From Margaritifera margaritifera (Eukaryota > Mollusca > Bivalvia > Unionida > Margaritiferidae), in the NCBI GenBank assembly GCA_029931535.1, contig JAQPZY010001610.1:4377501-4441500 (forward strand): a stretch of DNA of 64,000 nt. The letters run 5' to 3'. Of the stretch, positions 11,721 to 23,362 are shown in pieces; position 1 is the stretch's first letter; every line of letters begins with the position of its first letter. The notes beneath the pieces were generated by a model, which was not told the DNA's origin, ran no database searches, and worked only from the letters and a program-made list of their open reading frames with translations. The position numbers were made by a program, and so were the translations under genes.

Positions 11721-12344
11721 AAAAAAGGGAGGGCGGAGGGCTTCTTTATCATATGTGGCTAATTTTTCAATGGGTCTTTAAATTCATGGTTCAGGGCAAC
11801 AACGAAATCCACGAAAATTGGTACCCCACAAAATTTTTGATATTACACTATATGGTATATGTTCTATATGATATATGTACTATGTAGTATATGTACTATA
11901 TGATACATGTATTATATGGTGTATGAAGTCTGTGAGCTAAAATGCAAAATCTAATCATGGTGTGATGGACAGATGGATGGAAGGACAAATGGACAAGGGG
12001 GACAGTATATAAACATTCCACATTAATTGCAGGTGGGGGGGAGGGTATATAAAAAACTAGGATAATCTCTGACCCTCTGAGCCATTAGTAGCTTTGGAAA
12101 GATCTTCATCTGGTATAAAATGGGTTATTTGAATGGCAAATTTCTGAATTTCTCAATTGTCCAAACCTATAATTTCTTTTCTGTACCATTATCAATGATC
12201 CAGATCATACACTTTACACTTTTTCAGTTCCACAAACAAATGAATAATAAGATTTTTACTTTGCAAACCTTGGGCAGAATAAAGAAAATTTTAGAGGATC
12301 CCACCACCACATGAATAACCATTAACCTCTAAACCGTTACTGAC
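11721..12344. other. Interruption, array remnant and unique intron
   Basis: 11721-11847 is unique and holds AACGAAATCCACGAAAATTG, possibly an inserted element. 11848-11926 is decayed 16 bp array. 11927-12344 is unique, with a GATGGACAGATGGATGG-type patch. Confidence 0.5.
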
Positions 12345-12405
12345 CTGCTGCCTCAGCTAAACCTTCAACTGGATTTGATGATGTCATTATAGAGTTGCAG
12401 GCTGT
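12345..12405 (-). CDS. DPP7: DPP7-like exon E (short, TACNSIM...EAAG)
   Basis: 61 nt, 20 codons plus 1 nt: TACNSIMTSSNPVEGLAEAA, then a split Gly. It corresponds to the DPP7 stretch VxVGCDRLL...LRALAG that precedes LVYN. The acceptor is ACATTTCCAG and the donor GTCAGT. It was found from phase and order rather than length alone: it enters in phase 0 after PVN and leaves in phase 1, which fits either the exon F acceptor at 6718 or any of its 12 upstream duplicates. Confidence 0.88.
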
Positions 12406-12708
12406 CTGGAAATGTAAATGAACAAAAACTGAAATTATACTGTTAATAAATTTCATTAATTTGATGTGAAATGAGCACAATTGTAAGTTTCTATTGAAGA
12501 CAAGTGAAAAATCACAAATTTGCTTCAGTGAACCAACAAACGGTATTGTTAAACAACTTGGAAATACATTCAGATACTTCTGACATACATGGAACATCAA
12601 GACAAGATATTGCATTCCTTTTGTGTAAAAGGAAATTGAAAATGGGTTTATGCCAAATACAATGAGCAAAGAAAATGGTAGTTATTTGATGTATGCCATA
12701 TAAAGTTA

Positions 12709-12930
12709 TACCATATATACTCGCTTAAAAGTCTGATCTAATTCTAAACAACATAAATCTGCTCTGCCATCACATGATGCACCAGCAGATCAGGGTGTAT
12801 GTTGTTTATTTTACTGATTATTTCTTTAAAAAACTGCATAGACTCAGATCTTCCATTGCATTATGCAAAGTCAGATCTGGGTCTATGCAGTTTGCAATTG
12901 GATCTAACTTATACACAAGTATATATGGTA
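12709..12930. mobile_element. Foldback element, copy 2 (222 bp, best ends)
   Basis: Perfect inverted ends TACCATATATAC and GTATATATGGTA, which can be read as CCATATATAC repeats flanked by a TA target duplication. Internal arms include GCATAGACTCAGATCTTCCA and GATCTGGGTCTATGCAGTTT. There is no coding capacity. Confidence 0.85.
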
Positions 12931-13096
12931 TTTCCTTTTTGTAAACATGTAGAACTTTTTCTATGACTAAGTATTGATACTATATATCTTTCTATTAAAC
13001 ATTTTAATTACAATTTTATGATGATTGCATCTTTAGAAAGAAATTAGTTGAAAAGGAAAATGTGAATTTAGACTAGATAATGTGTACGTGAAATCA

Positions 13097-13386
13097 GATC
13101 TCTTCATACCAATTAGCAATATTATTATAGTCAAGATCTCTTTATACCAATTAGCGATATCCTTATAGTCAAGATCTCTTTATACCAATTAGCGATATCC
13201 TTATAGTCAAGATCTCTTTATACCAATTAGCAATATTATAGTCAAGATCTCTTTATACCAATTAGCGATATCATTATTATTTAAGATCTCTTTATACCAA
13301 TTAGTGATATCATTATAGTCAAGATATCTTTATACCAATTAGTGATATCATTATAGTCAAGGTCTCTTTATACCAATTAGTGATAT
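13097..13386. repeat. 38 bp tandem repeat, about 7.5 copies
   Basis: Unit contains GATCTCTTTATACCAATTAG and CGATATCCTTATAGTCAA. Confidence 0.93.
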
Positions 13387-13490
13387 TATGAGCCTAAAGT
13401 TGTATTGCAATATCATCACATTTTTATGATATATTGTGATACTATCATGAAGTTTATACTGTTTCAGATCAATACAATCTGGCACTGACG

Positions 13491-14295
13491 TATCTTAAGT
13501 TTGATGAAAGTGGGGACAGTGTATCTTTAGTTTGCTGTTTTTACAAGTCTAATGTCAACAAAGTTTGATGAAAGTGGGACAATGTATCTTGAGTTTGCTG
13601 TTTTTACAAGTCTAATGTCAACAAAGTTTGACGAAAGTGGGGACAGTGTATCTTTAGTTTGCTGTTTTTACATGTCTAATGTCAACAAAGTTTGACGAAA
13701 GTGGGGACAGTGTATCTTTAGTTTGCTGTTTTTACATGTCTAATATCAACAAAGTTTGATGAAAGTGGGGACAGTGAATCCTGAGTTTGATGTTTTTACA
13801 TGTCTAATATCAACAAAGTTTGACGAAAGTGGGGACAGTGTATCTTTAGTTTGTTGTTTTAACATGTCTAATATCAACAAAGTTTGATGAAAGTGGGGAC
13901 AGTGTATTTTAGTTTGCTGTTTTTACATGTCTAATGTCAACAAAGTTTGATGAAAGTGGGACAGTGTATCTTGAGTTTGTTGTTTTTACACGTCTAATGT
14001 CAACAAAGTTTGACGAAAGTGGGGACAGTGTATCTTTAGTTTGCTGTTTTTACATGTCTAATGTCAACAAAGTTTGACGAAAGTGGGGACAGTGTATCTT
14101 TAGTTTGCTGTTTTTACATGTCTAATATCAACAAAGTTTGATGAAAGTGGCAACAGTGTATCTTGAGTTTGTTGTTTTTACACGTCTAATGTCAACAAAG
14201 TTTGACGAAAGTGGGGACAGTGTATCTTTAGTTTGTTGTTTTTTTACATCTCTAATGTCAACAAAGTTTGATGAAAGTGGGGACAGTGTATGTTA
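13491..14295. repeat. 64 bp tandem repeat, about 12.5 copies
   Basis: Unit contains GTCAACAAAGTTTGACGAAA, GTGGGGACAGTGTATCTTTA and GTTTGCTGTTTTTACATGTC. Copies alternate between GATGAAAG and GACGAAAG variants. Confidence 0.94.
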
Positions 14296-14484
14296 GTCTC
14301 AGATACAAGTTTTAATGTAGAAGAAAAAGCAAAGATTTCAAGAAAGTACGGTCAAAATTTTAATTTAGAACTTTTGTGGGTACACATATAATCTGACAAT
14401 TTGATCATGGTAGCTCCCATAACTTGCATCATTTCACAAAGTTACTATTATTGTTTGAAAGTTTAACAAGTTGCTATTGTGTAC

Positions 14485-14486
<2 letters not shown>

Positions 14487-14541
<55 letters not shown>
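14487..14541. repeat. (AAT)n microsatellite
   Basis: About 18 uninterrupted ATA/AAT triplets. Confidence 0.97.
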
Positions 14542-14542
<1 letters not shown>

Positions 14543-14729
14543 TGGCAGAGTGCAAATGCCAAAGTTACATCTTGCAGAAAATTATATTGTTTTGTTGTTT
14601 GTTTTTTTCCCCACTGATCATTGCCTCTAGACTGTTCCTATTTACATCTGACTAACATGTATCAATTTGAAATGCAAAGATATTGAGAACACAGCTGATT
14701 ATGGTAAACATGCCACTCAGTACTAGTGC

Positions 14730-16640
14730 TCTGCATTGCTGCATGAGCTGTGGTAGCTCTGTATTGCTGTATGAGCTGTGGTAGCTTTGTATTACTGCAT
14801 GAACTGTGGTAGCTCTGTATTGCTGTATGAGCTGTGGTAGCTCTGTATTGCTGTATGAGCTGTGGTAGCTCTGTATTGCTACATGAGCTGTGTTAGCTCT
14901 GTATTGCTGTATGAGCTGTGGTAGCTCAGTATTGCTGTATGAGCTGTGGTAGCTCTGTATTGCTGCATGAGCTGTGGTAGCTCTGTATTACTGCATGAGC
15001 TGTGGTAGCTCTGTATTACTGCATGAACTGTGGTTGCTCTGTATCGCTGCATGAACTGTGGTAGCTCTGTATTGCTGCATGAGCTGTGGTAGCTCTGTAT
15101 TGCTGCATGAGCTGTGATAGCTGTGGTAGCTCTGTATTGCTGCATGAGATGTGGTAGCTCTGTATTTCTGCATGAATTGTGGTAGCTCTGTATTGCTGCA
15201 TGAGTTGTGGTAGCTCTGTATTGCTGCATGAACTGTGGTAGCCCTGTATTACTGCATGAACTGTGGTAGCTTTGTATTGCTGCATGAACTGTGGTAGCTC
15301 TGTATCATCGCATGAGCTGTGGTAGCTCTGTATCATTGCATGAACTGTGGTAGCTCTGTATCATTGCATGAACTGTGGTAGCTCTGTATCATTGCATGAA
15401 CTGTGGTAGCTCTGTATTACTGCATGAACTGTGGTAGCTCTGTATTACTGCATGAACTGTGGTAGCTCTGTATTACTGCATGAACTGTGGTAGCTCTGTA
15501 TTGCTGCATGAACTGTGGTAGCTCTGTATTGCTGCATGAGCTGTGGTAGCTCTGTATTGCTGCATGAACTGTGGTAGCTCTGTATTGCTGCATGAGTTGT
15601 GGTAGCTCTGTATTGCTGCATGAACTGTGGTAGCCCTGTATTACTGCATGAACTGTGGTAGCTTTGTATTGCTGCATGAACTGTGGTAGCTCTGTATCAT
15701 CGCATGAGCTGTGGTAGCTCTGTATCATTGCATGAACTGTGGTAGCTCTGTATCATTGCATGAACTGTGGTAGCTCTGTATCATTGCATGAACTGTGGTA
15801 GCTCTGTATTACTGCATGAACTGTGGTAGCTCTGTATTACTGCATGAACTGTGGTAGCTCTGTATTACTGCATGAACTGTGGTAGCTCTGTATTGCTGCA
15901 TGAACTGTGGTAGCTCTGTATTGCTGCATGAGCTGTGGTAGCTCTGTATTGCTGCATGAACTGTGGTAGCTCTGTATTGCTGCATGAGCTGTGGTAGCTC
16001 TGTATTGCTGCATGAGCTGTGGTAGCTCTGTATTGCTGCATGAACTGTGGTAGCTCTGTATTGCTGCATGAACTGTGGTAGCTCTGTATTGCTGCATGAG
16101 ATGTGGTAGCTCTGTATTGCTGCATGAACTGTGATAGCTTTGTATTGCTGCATGAACTGTGGTAGCTCTGTATTGCTGCATGAGCTGTGGTAGCTCTGTA
16201 TTGCTGCATGAACTGTGGTAGCCCTGTATTGCTGCATGAACTGTGGTAGCTCTGTATTGCTGCATGAACTGTGGTAGCTTTGTATTACTGCATGAACTGT
16301 GGTAGCTCTGTATTACTGTATGAACTGTGGTAGCTCTGTATTACTGTATGAACTGTGGTAGCTCTGTATTACTGTATGAACTGTGGTAGCTCTGTATTAC
16401 TGTATGAACTGTGGTAGCTCTGTATTACTGTATGAACTGTGGTAGCTTTGTATTGCTGCATGAGATGTGGTAGCTCTGTATTATTGTATGAACTGTGGTA
16501 GCTCTGTATTGCTGCATGAGATGTGGTAGCTCTGTATTGCTGCATGAGTTGTGGTAGCTCTGTATTGCTGCATGAGATGTGGTAGCTCTGTATTACTGCA
16601 TGAGTTGTGGTAGCTCTGTATTGCTGCATGAGTTGTGGTA
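14730..16640. repeat. 28 bp tandem array, about 68 copies, joined to a SINE
   Basis: Unit TGAACTGTGGTAGCTCTGTA then TTGCTGCA. The last unit runs into the SINE at 16633, sharing TTGTGGTAGCTC with the SINE head. A block around 15200-15360 recurs 392 bp later (14 units) with the same variant order, so segments of many units were copied as blocks. Minus-strand open frames are repeat artefacts. Confidence 0.96.
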
Positions 16641-16821
16641 GCTCAGTTGATACAGCATTATACTCTTTATCCAAGGGTTGAGGGTTTGATACCCACCCAG
16701 GCCAGCCCAGGTCAACTGCTTTAGTCTGTCCTTGGGAAAAGCACTTAGCTCCCATTTCCCTGGCATGGTGTAGGCAATAATGTTAAAAGTGCCAGCAAAA
16801 CCAAAAAAAAAACACAAAAAA
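16633..16821 (+). mobile_element. tRNA-derived SINE, copy 1
   Basis: The tRNA-like head has an A box TAGCTCAGTTGATACAGC (16639-16656) and a B box GGTTTGATACC (16683-16693). A body with GGGAAAAGCACTTAGCTCCC follows, then an A-rich tail at 16796-16821. The body matches the copy at 18843-19034 on the other strand (GGCACTTAACTCCCATTTCC), which supports a real SINE family. Confidence 0.85.
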
Positions 16822-16997
16822 GTCTATTGTAGTAACTGGAAATTGATTTACATGGACAAGGAATCTCAAATCTATGCAGTATCACCATTCTATATATTTG
16901 CAGATATCATCATACTGCTAAATGCAACGATGATAATGCCAATAATTATATATAATGCCAAATCCAATAACATAATGCCAATAACTACTCTACTTAC

Positions 16998-17164
16998 ATT
17001 TACCGGGTAAGCAGGGAGTTTTGCCATGAAATTTGTTGGATAAGGGTAGTCAAACATTGCGAGGCTGGTAAAAGAGTTTCTGATCCATTCCAGTAGGTGG
17101 TAATAGTCGCTAAAGTTCTGCAGGCTGCGGCAAACTTTGAATGTTGATGTCAGCTTATCCAGAC
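16998..17164 (-). CDS. DPP7: DPP7-like exon D (cap domain, DYPYPTNF)
   Basis: 167 nt: 2 nt completing Gly, then 55 codons LDKLTSTFKVCRSLQNFSDY, YHLLEWIRNSFTSLAM, FDYPYPTNFMAKLPAYPVN. The family hallmarks are C..L near the start and A.FDYPYPTNF..LPAYPV at the end. NFS is a potential glycosylation site. The acceptor is TTTTTTTAG. The donor chosen is GTAAGT after AAT; an alternative GTAAAT six bases earlier would drop VN and break the phase into exon E. The SINE and the 28 bp array start about 180 bases further into the intron. Confidence 0.93.
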
Positions 17165-18010
17165 CTAAAAAAACAAAAACATTCTGATTGAAATGACAAC
17201 TTGAGATCTATAGTAAACCTGTCTAAGTGGATACCTCTGTATAACCTCTAACCTGTTCATTCACAACAACATTAACAATATTTATACAATAATAAATCCA
17301 GGAAGGCCAGAATAATAAAACTGGTAGAAAGTGGAGGATGGGATTATCATTGGACATGATTTTCCTACATTAACTTTCCTACAATTTTAACAAAGAGGTG
17401 GTGGTGGTGGTGGTCTTATCATTAAGCAGGTGCCTATCATTTTAGAAATAAAGTATAAATTGTTTTAAATTACTTATGTATATCATCAGTATATGAAGAC
17501 CATAATTGTCAATTGTCTGTAAAGGACAAAATACTGTGGTCCCTCAACAGGTGTCCTTTATAAATAGATTTCACTGTAAGTAATTAAACAATGTTTAAGT
17601 CTAAAAAAAAAAAAAAAATTCCCTGAATCGCAATGTCTTGTCTTGAAACAGTTATTCGGTATCATTTAAAAAAAAAATTAAAGTTAATGTCGATAAACAT
17701 CGCCACAAGAGACTAAAATTTCAGTAGTTGTGTTTCATATTTAGTTTAAACAGTTCTGCTTTGCATACAGTGAATTCATTTTTCTGTGGGGTCTATTTTC
17801 AAGGTTTGTAAAGAATGACATTTTCTTAGTACTTAAATTCATGCATTTGGTGAAGGGTTCTATTGTTTCCACATAATGATCAATGTGAGGAGTTCGATTG
17901 TTTCCACACAGTTTGTAATAACCACAAAATCAATAAACACTGGTTCCCCATAAAAAATAGTGACTATTTTTGCTGTTATTATAGATAGAAGCATATGAAC
18001 ATTTGCTAGA
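17165..18010. other. Intronic DNA, no recognised feature
   Basis: Contains a short (GGT)n run near 17398 and an A-run at 17604. No exon signal. Confidence 0.4.
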
Positions 18011-18280
18011 ACTTTATACATGTAGGGGAGTATCATCCAACATGGGCCTATCATGGGAAACTTTATACATGTAGGGGAGGGGTTTATCATCCAACAAGGG
18101 CCTATCATGGGAAACTTTATACATGTAGGGGAGGAGCTTATCACCCAACAAGGACCTATCATGGGAAACTTTGTACATGTAGGGGATGGGTTTATCATCC
18201 AACAAGGGCCTATCATGGGAAACTTTATACATGTAGGGGAGGAACTTATCATCCAACAAGGGCCTATCATGGGAAACTTT
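18011..18280. repeat. 54 bp tandem repeat, 5 copies
   Basis: Unit contains TTTATACATGTAGGGGAGGG and GGGCCTATCATGGGAAAC. The period is a multiple of three, so both strands stay open; this is not evidence of coding. Confidence 0.94.
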
Positions 18281-18411
18281 CCCTGTACTACATCAACTTG
18301 TGTCTTGAAAACCTAAATCTTATGGTGTTGAGAGAAACCTTTTCTTCTCTGCAATTTAGCAAGTATAATCACATATTTGTTATCTAATTAAGTAATAAAC
18401 ATTCACATATT

Positions 18412-18800
18412 TTGGATAACTTATTCAGTCTCACCCTAAGTATCATACCCTATATGCAGAAGTATTTTGACGTGAACTGCTTGAAGAAACTGTACGAGGA
18501 CGTGCCACCCGAGAAAACCTTGGAATTTTTCAGAGAATGTGCTTTATACAAGAAATTTTCATCGCATTATAAAGATTTCAAATATGTTAATATATATACA
18601 TTTTTCAGAATTTTAAAATCTTGACATTCTATATTGTATCTTGTGCTTAGTTATACATTTATTTGGAAGGATCTTCCTAATTTTTTGCAATTCATTTTTA
18701 CATTTTGGGAACATAACCTTTTGCTGGCACTAAACAGCCACTTTTGTGCTGAGGTGCCATAAATCCCTACTACATACATACATACATACATACATACCTA
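18412..18800 (+). mobile_element. LINE 3' end fragment with TACA tail
   Basis: An open frame ends YFDVNCLKKLYEDVPPEKTL then EFFRECALYKKF, resembling the extreme C-terminus of CR1-like LINE ORF2 proteins. A short 3' region with GCTGAGGTGCCATAAATCCC follows, ending in a (TACA)n tail at 18770-18798, the tail type expected of such LINEs. Only the 3' end is present (5' truncated). The family assignment is from memory of the motif style. Confidence 0.6.
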
Positions 18801-18842
18801 CCTAAGTATCACACTGAATCTAAACTTTTTGTTGGACACCAT

Positions 18843-19034
18843 TAGTTGGTTGGTTGGTTGGTTTCTAATGGCACTTTAACATATTATTGTCTATATCATG
18901 CCATGGAAATGGGAGTTAAGTGCCTTTGCCATGGACATGTAAAGGTAACCAACCCAGCTGGTCTGAGCAGGTATCGAACCCATTACCATAGGATTATGTC
19001 TCTACCAAATGAGCTACTGCGGTTCATGTTGTGC
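18843..19034 (-). mobile_element. tRNA-derived SINE, copy 2
   Basis: On the minus strand: A box TAGCTCATTTGGTAGA (from 19016), B box GGTTCGATACC (18970-18980), core GGCACTTAACTCCCATTTCC and a tail of AACC repeats (18845-18862). The B box is better preserved than in copy 1. Confidence 0.85.
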
Positions 19035-19346
19035 ACGTTTACTTATAAAGGGATCGGTACTGACGCTATGTTACAACTTTATCCTTGAAATAAGGATCGT
19101 TTCCAACTATAGATATTAACATATAGAAATTGTTCTTTGAATTGCTTTTTAAAAACTGCAGTGTGCTAATGGATGGATGGACAGATGATGGATGATGGAC
19201 AACAGGTCATCCAATACACTCTTCTGGTCTATGATCAGTACAGCTAATAAAACAATACAAATCAGATTCATTAAAAAGCCAACAGTAACAAAAGCTGAAA
19301 AAGACAAATGATAATACATACACATACAACATGCAGATATATACAC

Positions 19347-19347
19347 G

Positions 19348-19410
<63 letters not shown>
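19347..19410. repeat. Compound (CA)n(TA)n microsatellite
   Basis: About 11 CA then about 21 TA dinucleotides. Confidence 0.97.
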
Positions 19411-19413
<3 letters not shown>

Positions 19414-19904
19414 TAAGACATCATAGAATATGTTTACATATAAAGATATTAATATGTAGATAAGAAAAATGACCATTTTTTTTTAAAAGGCATGCAAAAG
19501 GGCCATATTAATTAGATATGAGGAAATGAGGATGCCAAAAAATTTAAATTTAAAATAATGAAATAAAATAACCAGTAATGAAGCTGGATTTAAAACAAAA
19601 GAAAGTAAGTAAAAGTAGAGAAACACTAAATTGATTGACACTGAGTGATAAGGTAAACAACAAATAGCTTGATGGATGATGGACAGCACATGATGCACAA
19701 TGGATGGTACAGGCCAGACACAGAACCGTACCATGAGTTCACTTGGTCTTAGGGCCAGGTGAGCTAAAAAGCATGTATTCAATCAACCTTGTGTGTTGCA
19801 TTTTACTAACAAATATGTCCATTAGATCAAGAATTATTGCAGAGAAAAGACACATCTTTTAACTTACTGTTAATCCAATGGAATTCAAATGATATATAGG
19901 ATTA
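19411..19904. other. Intronic DNA, no recognised feature
   Basis: AT-rich. The GATGGATGATGGACAGCACA patch near 19672 resembles one at 19170. Confidence 0.4.
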
Positions 19905-20350
19905 TGCTATCCTGCCTGTATGGATGTGTGTGGGGGGTATTATGTTATCCTGCCTGTCTGAATGTGTGTGTGTGTGTGTGGTGGGGGGTATTATGTTATC
20001 CTGCCTGTCTGAATGAGTGTGTGTGTAGAAAGAAGAGATAGGATTATGTTATCCTGCCTGTCTGGGTGTGTGTAAGGTATTATGTTATCTTGCCTGTCTG
20101 AATGTGTGTGTGTGTACAAAGAAAAGGTGGGATTATGTTATCCTGCCTGTCTTGATGTATGTGTGTGGGATTATGTTATCCTGCTTGTCTGTATGTGTAT
20201 GTGTGTGTGGGATTATGTCATCCTGCCTGTCTGGATGTGTGTGTGTGGGATTATGTTATCTTGTCTGTCTGGATGAGTGTGTGTGTGATTATGTTATTCT
20301 GCCTGTCTGTGTGTGTTTTTATGTGTGTGTGTGTGTGTGTGTGTGTGTGA
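19905..20350. repeat. Irregular GT-rich tandem repeat
   Basis: Units begin GATTATGTTATCCTGCCTGT followed by a variable-length (GT)n stretch, so unit length varies (about 38-70 bp), about 10 copies. Confidence 0.9.
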
Positions 20351-20615
20351 TATCCTGTCTGGATGGATGCATATGTATGTGCATGAGTAATACTGTGCAA
20401 CTCCTATACTATTTATGATCAAGATTTCATACTTTGGGATATGAATGGGGGTGGTCTGAAGATGTGTACAACAACTTTAGAATCTGGCTCCATCCCTGGT
20501 TTGGTTTGTGGAGCTTGGAGGTCACCTATGTATATATGTATAATGGGGGAGAGGAGAAGTGATAACTCAGAAAAGCATGGAGATGCTGCTGCTTTGATGC
20601 AGACTTCAGATTTTG

Positions 20616-22470
20616 CAACAAGAAAATGGGAAGGTCCATGTGTGCTTATTTTTATTACATGAAAATGGGAAGGTCCATGTGTGCTTATTTTTATTACATG
20701 AAAATGGGAAGGTCCATGTGTGCTTATTTTTATTACATGAAAATGGGAAGGTTAATGTGTGCTTATTTTTATTACAAGAAAATGGGACGGTCCATGTGTG
20801 CCTATTTTTATTACAAGAAAATGGGAAGGTCCATGTGTGCTTATTTTTATTACAAGAAAATGGGAAGGTCCATGTGTGCTTATTTTTATTACATGAAAAT
20901 GGGAAGGTCCATGTGTGCTTATTTTTATTACATGAAAATGGGAAGGTCCATGTGTGCTTATTTTTATTACAAGAAAATGGGAAGATTCATGTGTGCTTAT
21001 TTTTATTACATGAAAATGGGAAGGTTCATGTGTGCTTATTTTTATTACATGCAAATGGGAAGGTCCATGTGTGCTTATTTTTATTACATGAAAATGGGAA
21101 GGTCCATGTGTGCTTATTTTTATTACAAGAAAATGGGAAGGTTCATGTGTGCTTATTTTTATTACATGAAAATGGGAAGGTCCATGTGTGCTTATTTTTA
21201 TTACATGAAAATGGGAAGGCCCATGTGTGCTTATTTTTATTACATGAAAATGGGAAGGTCCATGTGTGCTTATTTTTATTACATGAAAATGGGAAGGTCC
21301 ATGTGTGCTTATTTTTATTACATGAAAATGGGAAGGTCCATGTATGCTTATTTTTATTACAAGAAAATGGAAGGTTCATGTGTGCTTATTTTTATTACAT
21401 GAAAATGGGAAGGTCCATGTGTGCTTATTTTTATTACAAGAAAATGGGAAGATTCATGTGTGCTTATTTTTATTACATGAAAATGGGAAGGCCCATGTGT
21501 GCTTATTTTTATTACATGAAAATGGGAAGGTCCATGTGTACTTATTTTTATTACATGAAAATGGGAAGGTCCATGTGATGGTATTTTTGACACATGAACA
21601 TGAGAAGGTTCATGTCAGGTTATTTTTGACACAAGAAAATGGGAAGGTTCATTTGAGGTTATTTTTGACACAAGAAAATGGGAAGGTTCATGTGTAATTA
21701 TTTTTATTACCAGAAAATGGGAAGGTTCATGTGAGGTTAATTTTGATACAAGAAAATGGGAAGGTTCAAGTGATTGTATTTTTGACACAAGAAAATGGGA
21801 AGGTTCATGTGAGGTTAATTTTGATGCAAGAAAATGGAAAGGTTCAAGTGAGGTCATTTTTGACTCAAGAAAATGGGAAGGTTCATGTGTACTTATTTTT
21901 ATTACAAGAAAATGGGAAGGTTCATGTCAGGTTATTTTTGACATAACAAAATGGGAAGGTTCATGTCAGGTTATTTTTGCCAGAAAAAATGGGAAGGTTC
22001 ATGTCAGGTTATTTTTGACACATGAACATGGGAAGGTTCATGTCGGGTTATTTTGGACACAAGAAAATGGGAAGGTTCATTTGAGGTTATTTTTGACACA
22101 AGAAAATGGAAAGGTTCATGTGTACTTATTTTTATTACAAGAAAATAGGAAGGTTTATGTGAGGTTATTTTTGACACAAGAAAATGGGAAGGTTCATGTG
22201 TACTTATTTTTATTACAAGAAAATGGGAAGGTTCATGTGAGGTTATTTTTGACACAACAAAATGGTAAGGTTCATGTCAGGTTATATTTGACAAGAAAAT
22301 GGGAAGGTTCATGTCAGGTTATTTTGGACACAACAAAATGGTAAGGTTCATGTCAGGTTATTTTTGACACAACAAAATGGTAAGGTTCATGTCAGGTTAT
22401 ATTTGACAAGAAAATGGGAAGGTTCATGTCAGGTTATTTTGGACACAAGAAAATGGGAAGGTTCATGTGC
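20616..22470. repeat. 39 bp tandem array, about 47 copies in two variant blocks
   Basis: Unit GAAAATGGGAAGGTCCATGT plus about 19 bp. Block 1 (20616-21575) has GTGCTTATTTTTATTACAT; block 2 (21576-22470) mostly has AGGTTATTTTTGACACAA with block 1 units scattered in it. The multiple-of-three period gives open frames up to 321 codons on both strands; these are artefacts. Confidence 0.96.
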
Positions 22471-22591
22471 ATTTTTTATTTATACTTATTTTCACAAATA
22501 TACTCATTTTCATGATTTGATAATACATCAAGGTCAGATGATTTGAGTAATATATGGAATCTAGCTACTACATACAACAGTTATAACTGAC

Positions 22592-22679
22592 CTGGCTTTC
22601 CCAGTTTGAACATCTCATTCATCATTATAAAGGCCTTTCTCACACTGCTTTCACAGTCTGGACTCACCATGGCAAAATC
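22592..22679 (-). CDS. DPP7: DPP7-like exon C (DFAMVSPDC...)
   Basis: 88 nt, 29 codons plus 1 nt: DFAMVSPDCESSVRKAFIMM then NEMFKLGKP. It aligns with the DPP7 cap-domain stretch DFxxxSPxCxxxVRxAFxxI; the Cys is conserved in the family. The acceptor is TTTTTCAG and the donor GTCAGT. It enters in phase 0 and leaves in phase 1 (Gly codon split), matching exons B and D. It sits only 122 bases above the 39 bp array at 20616-22470. Confidence 0.9.
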
Positions 22680-23362
22680 CTGAAAAAGAAATTACATTAA
22701 TATCATATTACTGATGATTATTAAATTACTATATTGCCAATTAGACTCCATTGTTTCATATTTAACAGAGTTCTTAAAAGCAATATGTAATGTGATCAGA
22801 TGTTAAAATCAGTTATAGTGATAACAATTTGGGATAACACTCATGAATGGCTCAAAGTGTGATGTTATTAAGGCAATTTAAATACTAATTACATTTCTTT
22901 CTTTTTATAGTTAGTTTCTTTGATAGCCAATTTAGAATCAAATCAATATCTACAATAAACAAACATTTGATAAGAACAAATTTTCTTACATATTTTCAAA
23001 TCCAGATATATTGCATCTTACAATGGATATTATTCTCATAAACACAGATACCTACACCATAGATTTTGAAAAAAATGAAATTTCCCAATCATAATTGTGA
23101 AGATATATTCTTGTCTTTTGACCAGATGTAGACAATGCTAAATAAAAGTTTCAGATTAGCCCAAAGTCAGTGACATCAATAAATCCTCCCCTTAATTGTG
23201 GTATATTAAAGCAACATTTAGTCAAGTCAATTAAAATCGGGAAATACTACAAGTATTTCCATAGAACACAGATGCCCCCCATCATTTCAAAGAATAGTAT
23301 AAGTATAAAAGTGCATAGGATGTGACAGAAGGTATGCATTTGTGAATGAACATGCAAAAGAA
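22680..23362. other. Intronic DNA upstream of exon C, no recognised feature
   Basis: Unique AT-rich sequence. Confidence 0.4.

Noticed and set aside
10049..11887. Long open frames (up to 502 codons) of M/Y/V/C/I repeats
   Set aside because: They are translations of a 16 bp AT-rich repeat open in several overlapping frames at once, with no initiation or splice context.
12345..12669. 110-codon minus frame as a separate gene
   Set aside because: Only its last 20 codons match DPP7 after a TTTCCAG acceptor; the rest is intron read through.
19149..19476. Hydrophobic Y/I/C/V frames
   Set aside because: Translations of a CA/TA microsatellite.
20613..21697. 321-codon and other frames made of 13-residue repeats
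   Set aside because: A 39 bp unit without stops gives open frames on both strands. It is intronic and its variants do not respect codons.
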